Of a stretch of DNA of 35,159 nt, positions 23,619 to 30,980 are shown in pieces. Numbering within the stretch: the first letter of the stretch is position 1; each line of letters opens with the position of its first letter. The position numbers and the translations under genes are program-made. This stretch comes from Oscillospiraceae bacterium. GTDB taxonomy: Bacteria; Bacillota; Clostridia; Oscillospirales; Ruminococcaceae. The DNA is taken from positions 1 through 35,159 of the forward strand of contig JAAWDH010000036.1 in assembly GCA_022793675.1 (NCBI GenBank), given 5' to 3'. The notes below the pieces were generated by a model that saw only the letters and a program-made list of their open reading frames with translations, did not search any database and was not told where the DNA came from.

Positions 23619-24983
23619 ATGGCAAAGCGAAGTTATGAAATCGATATGTGCAATGGCCCGATTTTAGGGAAACTTCTGCGTTTTTCCCTGCCGCTGATGC
23701 TTTCCGGCGTGTTGCAGCTGCTGTTCAACGCCGCCGACATCGTGGTTGTGGGGCGTTTTTCCGGCAGCGAGGCGTTGGCAGCGGTGGGGTCGACTGGGTC
23801 GCTGATCAACCTGCTGATTAACGTCTTTATCGGCCTATCCATCGGCACCAACGTGCTGGTGGCCCAGTATTACGGGGCCAAGGACGTAAAAAACCTAAGC
23901 GATACCGTCCATACTTCAGTTGCCATTTCGCTGGCGAGCGGGGCGTTCCTGATTTTCCTAGGCTTTTTTGCCGCGCCGCCGCTGCTGCGGCTGATGGGGA
24001 CGCCGGAGGACGTGCTCGGCCAGGCCGCGCTTTATGTGCGGATTTACTTTGCCGGGATGCCGGTGATGATGCTTTACAACTTTGGCTCGGCGATCCTCCG
24101 GGCGCTGGGGGACACAAGGCGTCCGCTTTATTTCTTGACCATGGCCGGTGTGGTCAACGTGCTTTTGAACCTCTTTTTTGTCATTGTGCTGAAGATGGGC
24201 GTAGCCGGCGTGGCCACGGCGACGGTGATTTCCCAGGCGGTGTCGGCGCTGCTGATCCTCAACTGCCTGATCCGCTCGGACGGCATTTACCGGCTTGACC
24301 TGAAAAAGCTGCGGATCCATAAATCCGTGCTGTTCGGGATGATGCGCATCGGGCTGCCGGCGGGGATGCAGGGGGCGGTGTTCTCCATCTCCAATGTGCT
24401 GATCCAGTCGTCCATCAACTCCTTCGGCTCGGTCGCCATGGCCGGCAATACCGCCGCCAGCAACATCGAAGGCTTTGTCTACACGGCGATGAACGCCCTT
24501 TACCAGGCCAACCTCAGCTTCACCAGCCAGAACATGGGTGCGAAAAAATACAGCCGCATCGGGCGGATTTTGGCGCTTTGCCTTGCGACGGTAGCCGTGA
24601 TTGGGCTGGTGCTCGGCGGGGCGGCGGCGCTTGCAGGGCGGCCGCTGCTGTCGATTTATTCTTCCGACCCGGAGGTAATCGGGTACGGGCTGAACCGGCT
24701 CCAGATTATCGCGACGACCTATCTGATCTGCGGGATGATGGACGTGATGGTGGGGAGTATGCGCGGCATGGGCTACTCGATTATGCCGATGGTTGTATCG
24801 CTGACGGGGGCCTGCGGGATACGGATTTTATGGATTATGACGGTTTTTGCGATGCACAGGAGCCTGTTCGTGCTGTATCTGTCCTATCCAGTCTCCTGGG
24901 GGATTACGTTTTTGGCGCACCTGGTATGCTTTTTTGTGGCAAGGCGCAAGCTGCCGAAGGAGGATGCCCTTCCGCAGCAATAA
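23619..24983 (+). CDS. MATE family efflux transporter (plus strand)
   Basis: It is a 454-residue MATE exporter with 12 membrane segments. It has FSLPLMLSGVLQLLFNAADIVVVGRFSG at the N-terminus, GTNVLVAQYYGAKD and MRIGLPAGMQGAVFSISNVLIQSSINSFG starting the second half, and ANLSFTSQNMGAKK. It is related to but clearly diverged from the divergent neighbour. GAAGGAG precedes ATG 23619. A canonical terminator follows at 25083. Substrate is unknown. Confidence 0.9.
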   Translation: MAKRSYEIDMCNGPILGKLLRFSLPLMLSGVLQLLFNAADIVVVGRFSGSEALAAVGSTGSLINLLINVFIGLSIGTNVLVAQYYGAKDVKNLSDTVHTSVAISLASGAFLIFLGFFAAPPLLRLMGTPEDVLGQAALYVRIYFAGMPVMMLYNFGSAILRALGDTRRPLYFLTMAGVVNVLLNLFFVIVLKMGVAGVATATVISQAVSALLILNCLIRSDGIYRLDLKKLRIHKSVLFGMMRIGLPAGMQGAVFSISNVLIQSSINSFGSVAMAGNTAASNIEGFVYTAMNALYQANLSFTSQNMGAKKYSRIGRILALCLATVAVIGLVLGGAAALAGRPLLSIYSSDPEVIGYGLNRLQIIATTYLICGMMDVMVGSMRGMGYSIMPMVVSLTGACGIRILWIMTVFAMHRSLFVLYLSYPVSWGITFLAHLVCFFVARRKLPKEDALPQQ

Positions 24984-24984
24984 G

Positions 24985-25082
24985 GGGAATTTCGCCCTCT
25001 GCGGAGGGCGACCTGAGGACGCTGTCCCCGGCCCCTGCTCAAGGGGCGCGCCCCTTGAGAATCCCAATACTTGGCAAAACTT
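24985..25082 (+). repeat. Palindromic repeat after the MATE gene
   Basis: It contains CGCCCTCTGCGGAGGGCG, shared with the composite repeat's left end, then CTCAAGGGGCGCGCCCCTTGAG and AATCCCAATACTTGGCAAAA, shared with 5019-5083. It therefore joins modules of two repeat types. Confidence 0.65.
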
Positions 25083-25122
25083 GGGCGGGTTATGTCTTTT
25101 TTTGACAAAACCCGCCCGTTTT
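25083..25122 (+). terminator. Intrinsic terminator of the plus-strand MATE gene
   Basis: Stem GGGCGGGTT..TGTC (25083-25096) with GACA..AACCCGCCC (25104-25117), a T7 loop and GTTTT after. It lies about 100 bases after the stop codon, beyond the repeat. Confidence 0.8.
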
Positions 25123-25174
25123 AGCGCAACAACTGTGCCTGTAAAAAATACAGTTATTTTCTGTTTGATTCCTG

Positions 25175-25203
25175 TTGACGGACACCTTGGAATCTGCTAT
25201 AAT
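25175..25203 (+). promoter_or_regulatory. Promoter of the YitT gene
   Basis: TTGACG at 25175-25180 and a perfect TATAAT at 25198-25203 are separated by 17 bp, about 60 bases before the start. Confidence 0.82.
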
Positions 25204-25265
25204 ACTCACAGGAACAATTTAACTGGGCGTTTCCGCCCTTGTGAACAGGAAAGGCATGATAGGGA

Positions 25266-26207
25266 ATGACAGCAAAAAAAAGCAAGCTCCGCGATCTTTT
25301 ACTGGATGCAGCCCACGTTATTTTCGGCACGTTTATCTATGCCATCGGCAACTACTGTTTCACTGCGCCTAATGACATCGCCCCCGGCGGCGCGTCGGGT
25401 ATCGCGACGATGCTCAAGGCGCTTTTTGGGTTGCCGCTGGGCGTTGGGACGCTGCTGATCAACCTGCCGCTGCTGATACTGGCGCTGGTTGTCATCGGCT
25501 GGAAGTTTACGGTTAGGACGCTGGTGACGATTGCCACCATGACCTTTTTTTACGACTTTGTGCTGGTTTATTTCCCGACCTATAAAGGCGACCCGCTGCT
25601 GGCGGCGCTGTATGGCGGCGTCATTATGGGAACAGGGCTGGCGATTATTTTCATGCGCGACCTGACCTCCGGCGGCAGCGACATTGTGGCCAAGGTTGTC
25701 CAGGTTAAGCGCCCGGATATGCAGATGGGTCAGCTGCTGATGATGTTCGACGTTGTGGTGGTGCTCTGCTCAGGTTTAGTGTTCGGCAAAGTCGAGTCGA
25801 TGATGCACGCCGGCATTGCGATTTTCGTCTATACCCAGGTCATCGACATCATCCTTTACCGCCGCGGCCGGGGCAAGGTGATCTTTGTCATTTCCCGCAA
25901 AGGTCCGGAGATTGCCCGCCGGATTATCAGCGAATGCCACCGCGGGGTCACAATTCTCAACGGGCGCGGCGCTTACACGAACGTGTCGACCAATATGCTG
26001 GTAGTGGCGATGAAGAGCCGCGACTATTTCAAGCTGAAGACGCTGGCGGAAGAGGAAGACCCCCGCGTATTTATCATTGCCTCCGACTGCGGCGAAATCT
26101 GCGGCAATGGTTTTCGTCCGGGCGACACGCCGGCGACAATCCTGCCGCCCCTTGAAGACGACCAGGCGCAGCTGCCCATCGGCGAGCAGACGCCCACGTT
26201 ATCTTGA
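25266..26207 (+). CDS. YitT family membrane protein (DUF161 + DUF2179)
   Basis: It is a 313-residue protein. Five to six membrane segments come first, with NYCFTAPNDIAPGGASGIATML and GGVIMGTGLAIIFMRDLTSGGSDIVAKVVQ being YitT hallmarks. A cytoplasmic C-terminal DUF2179 domain follows from about 205 (GKVIFVISRKGPEIARRIISECHRGVTILNGRGAY). Function is unknown; the family is widespread in Firmicutes. The ATG has AAAGG some 13 bases upstream and AGGGA right before it, so the ribosome site is not ideal. Its last nine bases overlap the 3' end of the opposite-strand small gene. Confidence 0.9.
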   Translation: MTAKKSKLRDLLLDAAHVIFGTFIYAIGNYCFTAPNDIAPGGASGIATMLKALFGLPLGVGTLLINLPLLILALVVIGWKFTVRTLVTIATMTFFYDFVLVYFPTYKGDPLLAALYGGVIMGTGLAIIFMRDLTSGGSDIVAKVVQVKRPDMQMGQLLMMFDVVVVLCSGLVFGKVESMMHAGIAIFVYTQVIDIILYRRGRGKVIFVISRKGPEIARRIISECHRGVTILNGRGAYTNVSTNMLVVAMKSRDYFKLKTLAEEEDPRVFIIASDCGEICGNGFRPGDTPATILPPLEDDQAQLPIGEQTPTLS

Positions 26208-26441
26208 CATCAGCCATTCAGACGCCGCCGCCCGGCCTTCCTCGTCAAGCGGGAAGGTCTTTTCGGTGACGGCGTCGGCGGGCGTTTCCTCCAGGCAGGC
26301 CAGGCCATACCAGCGCCAGACTGTCAGGCCCTCGTCCGTCTTTTTCATTTTGTACTGGAAACACTCAAGGGAACCCTCCTCGCGGCGGCTGCCGCTGAAG
26401 ATATTCCCAGCCTGAAACCATTTGACATAGGGAAGCTCCAT
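26199..26441 (-). CDS. Small hypothetical protein (80 residues)
   Basis: Not recognised. It is an acidic/amphipathic 80-residue protein beginning MELPYVKWFQAGNIFSGSRR, with two Trp-rich strands (VWRWYGLACLEETPADAV) and a C-terminal helix with EEGRAAASEWL. AAAGGAGAG nine bases before ATG 26441, plus a consensus promoter, argue that it is expressed. The open frame upstream of this ATG lies in repeat DNA and is not coding. Its end overlaps yitT convergently. Confidence 0.6.
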   Translation of the reverse strand: MELPYVKWFQAGNIFSGSRREEGSLECFQYKMKKTDEGLTVWRWYGLACLEETPADAVTEKTFPLDEEGRAAASEWLMSR

Positions 26442-26463
26442 ATTTTCCACTCTCCTTTCTTCT

Positions 26464-26492
26464 ATTATAATACGCCCCCTTCCAAAAATCAA
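26464..26492 (-). promoter_or_regulatory. Promoter of the small hypothetical gene
   Basis: On the minus strand, TTGATT (26492-26487) and TATAAT (26469-26464) are 17 bp apart. A perfect AGCGGGC-GCA-GCCCGCT hairpin (about 26491-26508) overlaps the -35, and the 118-bp repeat begins just beyond. Confidence 0.7.
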
Positions 26493-26513
26493 GCGGGCGC
26501 AGCCCGCTCTTAT

Positions 26514-26631
26514 ACTCGCGTCTGGCCCCGGCTTGCGAAGCAAGCCTTGCCGAGCCGCTCCGTGTGCCTTCCTCTGCGCTTTAGAGCAAATCACGCCGGT
26601 GCTTTCCCATAGCGAGGGGCTGTGCGTAAAC
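26514..26631 (-). repeat. 118-bp promoter-associated repeat, copy A
   Basis: It is about 85% identical by eye to the reverse complement of 31093-31209. It includes the palindrome GGCTTGCGAAGCAAGCC and conserved CGCTCCGTGTGCCTTCCTCT and GAGCAAATCA. It contains no ORF. Oriented with transcription of the downstream minus-strand gene, it ends about 22 bp before that gene's -35. Confidence 0.8.
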
Positions 26632-26653
26632 CAGTTTATCTGGGGGAAGGCCG

Positions 26654-26745
26654 GTTCAACTTCAAGTTGAACAAAAAAATTTATATTTCCCAATCCAATG
26701 CGGCCGCCGTGGGGTTCAACCGCTGGTTGAATTTGTCGATTCAAC
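26654..26745. promoter_or_regulatory. Operator array of GTTCAAC/GTTGAAC palindromes
   Basis: A perfect palindrome with 9-bp arms GTTCAACTT/AAGTTGAAC spans 26654-26672. A second, TTCAACC/GGTTGAA, spans 26715-26731. A further ATTCAAC half-site is at 26739-26745. All lie upstream of the promoter of the XRE-type regulator, so autoregulation is likely. Confidence 0.65.
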
Positions 26746-26755
26746 TAATACTTGC

Positions 26756-26785
26756 TTGCCAAGCCGCCCTTTTTTGTCGTATGAT
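26756..26785 (+). promoter_or_regulatory. Promoter of the XRE-solenoid gene
   Basis: TTGCCA at 26756-26761 and TATGAT at 26780-26785 are separated by 18 bp, about 60 bases before the ATG and directly after the operator array. Confidence 0.55.
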
Positions 26786-26846
26786 TAAGGCGAAAGATCT
26801 TTCACGTCCGATTTGACACCCTCGTTCTCACGAAAGGAAGTACAAC

Positions 26847-27677
26847 ATGGAAATGAAGATTGGCGAAAACATCCGCACCCTGCGGCAGCAGAAAAACATC
26901 AACCAAGAGGCGCTGGCGGCGGCGTTTTCCGTCAGCATCCAGGCCGTCAGCAAATGGGAGACTGGCGCGTCGCTGCCGGACGTGGCGCTGATCCCATCTA
27001 TTGCGGAATTTTTTGGCGTTACTATTGACCAGCTTTTTTACGGATTGGACAGCAAAGCCGCCGACGCGGTCGGGACAGAGCCGCCCGCCGAAGCCCCCAG
27101 CTGGCAGGGTAGGGAAAAGGGGTTGCCCTTCCCCAATGACAATAAAGTCCGCGTTGTCCAATATATTGGCCATCGGCTGGTTAAGGCTGCTGATAAGGAT
27201 TTGTGGGACGGCATCCTGCTGAACCTGGAGGAGACAATGGAAAATATTTCCATGTCCAAAAGCCGTTCCCTTCAGATTGAGGTCTGGGGCCATGCACAGC
27301 TGGAAGGCGACCTTACAGGCGATATCCACGCCGGCGGGAGTGTGGAATGCGGCGAAGTGGAAGGCGATGTCCATGCCGGCGGGAGTGTCAACTGCGGCGA
27401 AATCAGCGGTGACGCCCGCGTTGGCGGCAGCCTGAGCTGCGGTGAAATCGGCGGCGATGTCACGGTGGGCGGCGACGCCCAGATAGAGGGGGAGGTCAGC
27501 GGCGACCTTAAAGCAGGCGGCAGCATTGCCTGCGGCGATGTGTCAGGGAACGTTAACGCCCATGGAGGAAGTGTTGAGTGCCGCAATGTTGACGGTGACG
27601 TTAAGGCCCAGAACGTTACCTGCGGCGAAGTAGGCGGCGATGTGCAGGCTAAAACAGTCACGCATATCCATCCGTGA
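26847..27677 (+). CDS. XRE-type HTH regulator fused to a Gly/Cys-rich beta-solenoid
   Basis: The 276-residue protein has an XRE helix-turn-helix at 4-62 (IGENIRTLRQQKNINQEALA, SIQAVSKWETGASLP, FGVTIDQLF). A Pro/Gly linker to about 100 and a helical segment to about 135 follow. From about 157 come eight tandem repeats of about 15 residues with the pattern GD-[IV]-x-A-GGSV-x-CGE-[VI]-x, each turn placing a Cys at the same position. Such periodicity resembles bactofilin-like polymer-forming beta-helices. AAAGGAAG precedes the ATG. The upstream palindromes suggest that it binds its own promoter. The partner or signal is unknown. Confidence 0.82.
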   Translation: MEMKIGENIRTLRQQKNINQEALAAAFSVSIQAVSKWETGASLPDVALIPSIAEFFGVTIDQLFYGLDSKAADAVGTEPPAEAPSWQGREKGLPFPNDNKVRVVQYIGHRLVKAADKDLWDGILLNLEETMENISMSKSRSLQIEVWGHAQLEGDLTGDIHAGGSVECGEVEGDVHAGGSVNCGEISGDARVGGSLSCGEIGGDVTVGGDAQIEGEVSGDLKAGGSIACGDVSGNVNAHGGSVECRNVDGDVKAQNVTCGEVGGDVQAKTVTHIHP

Positions 27678-27694
27678 TTGGCGGCCGGCCTTTT

Positions 27695-27874
27695 GTGAAG
27701 GCTTTGCCTTCACCTACGCGATAAGTTAGGGGCTTGTTCCCCTTATGCCCGAACAACTCACTGGGTTGTTCGGAGTGGTAAAAGAGAGGTTCTGTCGTAT
27801 TATGGAGCTTTGCTCCATACGAGGACCCCTCGGGAGGGTCCTCGAGCTCTCCTGCCCTTTTTTAGGGAAGAAGA
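27695..27874. repeat. Island of consecutive hairpins
   Basis: Five perfect or near-perfect hairpins follow one another. They are GTGAAGGC/GCCTTCAC (27695-27713), AGGGG/CCCCT (27728-27743), CCGAACAAC/GTTGTTCGG (27749-27773), TATGGAGC/GCTCCATA (27801-27819) and CGAGGACCC/GGGTCCTCG (27820-27844). There is no coding potential. The first can end the XRE-solenoid transcript. Confidence 0.75.
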
Positions 27875-28133
27875 TTTCGCCCTCTGCGGAGGGCGACCGG
27901 GGGCTCTGCCCCCAGGCTCCCGCGATTTTTTGAAAAAAATCGAGTAAAACTTTTTTCGCCAGGGTCACAGAGTAAACAACCATAGCCGCCTACTGCGTCG
28001 AAGCGTTCTGGTTCTGCGCATCGACGCAGTAGGCGTGTAAATATATGCTGGCGGGCCCCCGGGCGATTAAAGTTTTTTGCTAAGCTTTTTTTCAAAAAAG
28101 CGTCGTACTCTCGTATCCCTCGTACTCCCGCGC
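27875..28133 (+). repeat. Composite hairpin repeat, full copy (copy 7)
   Basis: The order is CGCCCTCTGCGGAGGGCG (27878-27895), GGGGGCTCTGCCCCC (27899-27913) and CGATTTTTTGAAAAAAATCG (27923-27942). AGTAAAACTTTTTTCGCCAG follows, then a central palindrome with perfect 14-bp arms (27988-28001 and 28021-28034) around a 19-base loop. A GCGATTAAAG segment, a GCTTTTTTTCAAAAAAGC hairpin and CGTAC units complete it. The right end encodes the last residues of the cca gene. Confidence 0.87.
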
Positions 28134-29438
28134 AGCGGCCGCCAGCAGCGCGTCCCGCTCGTTAGGGCAGCGCTCTTCGATGACCTGGGTGAGCAGCGCC
28201 GCGAGCAGCCGTCCGACCTCCGGCCCCGCCGGACAGCCGGCAGCCAGCAGGTCACTGCCGTTCACGGCCAAATCCTTCAGCGAAACGCAGGTGTTTTCGG
28301 CGGCAAGCTCTTCTGCCAGCGTTTCCAGCGCTTCGATTTGCGGACGCTGCGAAAATTCGGGGTTTTTCGCAGCGTCGTCCGCCTTTTTGACAGCCAGCAG
28401 CGCGGAAAACCTCTCTGCCCCCAGCTTCCCAAGCCAGCGTTTGACCGCTTTCCGTTCAGCGGGGATAGCGTCGTCGTGGCAGCGCACCGGCATCAGCACC
28501 CGGCTTTTCAGTTCGTTGCTGGCCTTAAGGCGGTTAAGCATCTGCCGCGACAGCATCTCACTGACGGCGGCGTGGCCTTTGAAATGGCCTTGGCCGGCGT
28601 CGTCGCGGGTGAAGCAGCTGGGCTTGCCGGCGTCATGGAACAGCAGCGCCAGCCGCAGTGCAGGCTTAGGCGGGGCGGCTGCCACCGCCCGGGCCGTGTG
28701 TTCCCAGACGTCGTAAAGATGGTAGGGGGTGTGCTGGTTAAACTGGTGCATCGGCTGGAGCTCCGGCAGAAACACCCAGAGCAGCTGCGGGTAATCCATC
28801 AGCACCCGGAAGACGTCTTTGCCGCAAAGCAGCTTGAGAAGCTCCGACAAAATCCGTTCAGCGGCAATGTGCGACAGCGCCTCCCGGCAGCGGAGCAGGC
28901 TCTCCGCCGTGTCCGGGTGGATCAGAAACCCCAGCACCGACGAGAACCGCAGCGCCCGCATCAGCCGCAGCGCGTCTTCAGAAAACCGCTTGTCCGGGTC
29001 GCCGACGCAGCGGATCAGACCATTTTCCAGGTCTTTTTTACCGCTAAAACAGTCGACGATGCCTTCGTCCGGGTGACAGGCCATAGCGTTGACCGTGAAA
29101 TCGCGGCGGGCCAGATCCTCCCGCAAACTGCCGGTAAAGGCAACCGAATCCGGCCGCCGGCCGTCGCTGTAAACGCCGTCGACGCGGTAGGTGGTGATTT
29201 CCAGCGGCCCGCCGTCGGTTAAGAGGGTGACGGTGCCGTGCTGGATGCCGGTTTCCAGCACCCGGCAGCCGGCAAACACCTCTTTGACCTGTTCCGGCAG
29301 CGCCGAGGTCGCCAAATCCCAGTCATGGGGCGTTTTGCCAAGCAGGCTGTCGCGGACGCAGCCGCCCACGGCGTACCCTTCGTACCCCGCAGTGTTCAGT
29401 TTTCGGATAGCGGCAAGGACGTGAGCGGGGAAAACCAT
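28092..29438 (-). CDS. cca: CCA tRNA nucleotidyltransferase
   Basis: It adds or repairs the 3'-CCA of tRNAs. The 448-residue protein has the nucleotidyltransferase motif GGCVRDSLLGKTPHDWDLATSA near 26-47 with the catalytic DxD-type aspartates, RRDFTVNAMA, and EDALRLMRALRF. An HD domain follows with HTARAV and LLFHDAGKP near 250-270. AAGGAGG precedes ATG 29438. The C-terminal residues YEGYESTTLF are translated from the composite repeat and end at the TGA within its CTTTTTTGA hairpin, as in the DUF815 gene. Confidence 0.92.
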   Translation of the reverse strand: MVFPAHVLAAIRKLNTAGYEGYAVGGCVRDSLLGKTPHDWDLATSALPEQVKEVFAGCRVLETGIQHGTVTLLTDGGPLEITTYRVDGVYSDGRRPDSVAFTGSLREDLARRDFTVNAMACHPDEGIVDCFSGKKDLENGLIRCVGDPDKRFSEDALRLMRALRFSSVLGFLIHPDTAESLLRCREALSHIAAERILSELLKLLCGKDVFRVLMDYPQLLWVFLPELQPMHQFNQHTPYHLYDVWEHTARAVAAAPPKPALRLALLFHDAGKPSCFTRDDAGQGHFKGHAAVSEMLSRQMLNRLKASNELKSRVLMPVRCHDDAIPAERKAVKRWLGKLGAERFSALLAVKKADDAAKNPEFSQRPQIEALETLAEELAAENTCVSLKDLAVNGSDLLAAGCPAGPEVGRLLAALLTQVIEERCPNERDALLAAAAREYEGYESTTLF

Positions 29439-29454
29439 GGGCGGTTCCTCCTTT

Positions 29455-30330
29455 TTATTTCTCAGGGATGATGTAGCCGCTGAAGCAGCGTTTGCCGTCT
29501 AGGCCGACGCCTTCGATGCGCACCCAGTTGTCCAGCGGGTGGATGGGGTAGCTGGCGGCGGTGAAGGTCTCGCCTTCCTTGGCGCGGATGACGCGGTGGC
29601 TGTCGAAGAAATTGTCGGAAAGGAAGTAAATCTCCTTCAGCGGCGAGGTCTCGACCGTGATGACGCCGTCGGCCATCTCAATCTGGTGGATTTCAGGGCC
29701 TTGGGTGGCGTAGAAATGCCCGGCGCGGATGGCGTCTAGGATCCCTTTGACGGTGAAGTCGTCGGTCTGGAGCATAATCCAGCCGCTGGCGAAGTCGAGG
29801 TCGTAGAAATGGCAGTCGTCGGTTGCCAGCAGGGGCAGGGTGCGGTGTTTGCTGGCCACTGTGTCGACATAATCGCCATAGTAGCCCCGGCCGGTGTAAA
29901 ATTCCGAAACGCCGTTAAAAATCTCGGTGGCCTCATAGCCGGTCAGCTTCATGGCCGACTCATGGGCCAGCAGCGACCATCCGGGGTGGGCGAGCACTGC
30001 AAGGCCGCCGGCTGCGCGGATGCCGTCGATCAGTTCCTGCGGCGGGATATCGTTGCGGGTGGTGACGTTGTCGCGGATGCCTAAGCCCAGGATATGGAAG
30101 GCCTCGCGGCGGTCAAAATCATTGAAATCATATTCCGCGCCAGGGATCAGGACGAAATCCTCGCTTTCCTGGCCAGCGCCGCAGATGCGGTGGTCGGTGA
30201 TAGCCAGGAAATCGTAACCGGCGGCGCGGTAGGCCGCAATCGCTTCCTTGGGGGTTTTCCTGCCGTCCGAGACGGTGGTATGGGTGTGGAGGTTGCCGCG
30301 GTGCCACTTGGCAGAAGTGAACAGTTTCAT
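29455..30330 (-). CDS. PHP domain metal-dependent phosphoesterase
   Basis: It is a 291-residue protein of the polymerase-and-histidinol-phosphatase fold. Metal motifs are GNLHTHTTVSDG at 12-23, FLAITDH near 41-47, LAHPGW in the middle and TDDCHF near 174-179. The C-terminal third is beta-rich. Relatives hydrolyse nucleotide or nucleic acid phosphoesters; the substrate is unknown. AGAAGG precedes ATG 30330. It lies 16 bases upstream of cca on the same strand, so both form an operon. A TATAAT at 30393-30388 may be the -10, but no good -35 is seen. Confidence 0.85.
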   Translation of the reverse strand: MKLFTSAKWHRGNLHTHTTVSDGRKTPKEAIAAYRAAGYDFLAITDHRICGAGQESEDFVLIPGAEYDFNDFDRREAFHILGLGIRDNVTTRNDIPPQELIDGIRAAGGLAVLAHPGWSLLAHESAMKLTGYEATEIFNGVSEFYTGRGYYGDYVDTVASKHRTLPLLATDDCHFYDLDFASGWIMLQTDDFTVKGILDAIRAGHFYATQGPEIHQIEMADGVITVETSPLKEIYFLSDNFFDSHRVIRAKEGETFTAASYPIHPLDNWVRIEGVGLDGKRCFSGYIIPEK

Positions 30331-30523
30331 GGTGTCGCCTTCTCTTTCTGTATCGTTTGAGAATTTCGGGAATCAATTCCCACCTTTATTATAATACATT
30401 TCCCTCAAAAAGAAAAGGCTTTGTCGGGATTTTAGAAAAAATATTGCCAGCCGCGGCATAAATGCTAAGGATTTTTTATGCCAGAAATCCGGCTTGCTGG
30501 ATGTCTGCTGGCACAGCCAGCCC

Positions 30524-30552
30524 TTGACAAATGTAAATGTTTGTGCTATCTT
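30524..30552 (+). promoter_or_regulatory. Strong promoter without a coding gene
   Basis: A perfect TTGACA at 30524-30529 and TATCTT at 30547-30552 are separated by 17 bp. No convincing ORF follows, so an RNA product is suspected. Confidence 0.65.
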
Positions 30553-30557
30553 ATAGG

Positions 30558-30862
30558 TAGGGCAGCAGTCAGATTATGCTGCCGATGGAAAATAGGGTTG
30601 ACGCTGTACTTCTTGTTGGGATGGTCACTGCGTGAAGGCATACTTTCCCAGCCGGACAAGGGCAGGCTTCCTACAGCATATCGGGACGGCATTGGCGGTT
30701 GAAAAGGTTTCCTGCCAGGTAAGGCCAATCTCAAAATTGCCCCAAGGGCTGCGAGTTTTTAGCGGCGGAAGACTCGCGGCCCTTGTTAAAGTATGTCTAA
30801 TTGAGGATTTTTCCTGGAAAAATCCCGATTATTCTTGGAAAAACCCCAGTTTTTCCAGGAAT
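30558..30862 (+). ncRNA. Candidate structured RNA
   Basis: Downstream of the promoter at 30524 several helices can form. They are GGCAGCA/TGCTGCC (30561-30583); a long interrupted stem GCTGTA..CTTGTTGGG with CCCA..ACAAG..TACAGC (30603-30677) capped by TCAC/GTGA; ATTGGC/GCCAAT (30691-30729); an 11-bp stem GGGCTGCGAGT/ACTCGCGGCCC (30746-30782); and a 13-bp stem at 30831-30862. I do not recognise 6S, SRP, tmRNA or RNase P signatures. A GTG-initiated frame at 30632-30892 lacks a ribosome site. The gap 30863-30980 holds purine-rich DNA only. Confidence 0.4.
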
Positions 30863-30980
30863 AATGCCACAAAGGAAAAGAAAGGAAAATAAAGTAAAAG
30901 AAATGAAAGGAAAGGGGGAGCAAGGCGCCGCCCCCTGCCCCCCAATACCGCGGAAATATTTTCCTTTTCCAGCATACGCC

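Noticed and set aside
26715-26731. GGTTCAA-like sequence considered as a tRNA T-arm
   Set aside because: No acceptor, D or anticodon stems around it; it is part of a TTCAAC operator array.
27878-28133. Regular repeats considered as a CRISPR array
   Set aside because: Units are unequal palindromes without spacer-repeat regularity, and no cas genes are present.
28077-29222. 381-codon plus-strand frame antisense to cca
   Set aside because: Low-complexity Arg/Gln-rich translation typical of a shadow frame; cca on the minus strand is certain.
30558-30800. 6S RNA, SRP RNA, tmRNA or RNase P RNA
   Set aside because: None of the diagnostic conserved loops or ends was found, so only a generic structured RNA is proposed.
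30632-30892. 86-codon GTG-initiated frame in the gene-free region
   Set aside because: No ribosome binding site, biased composition at its end from repeated CTGGAAAAA-type sequence, and no family resemblance.
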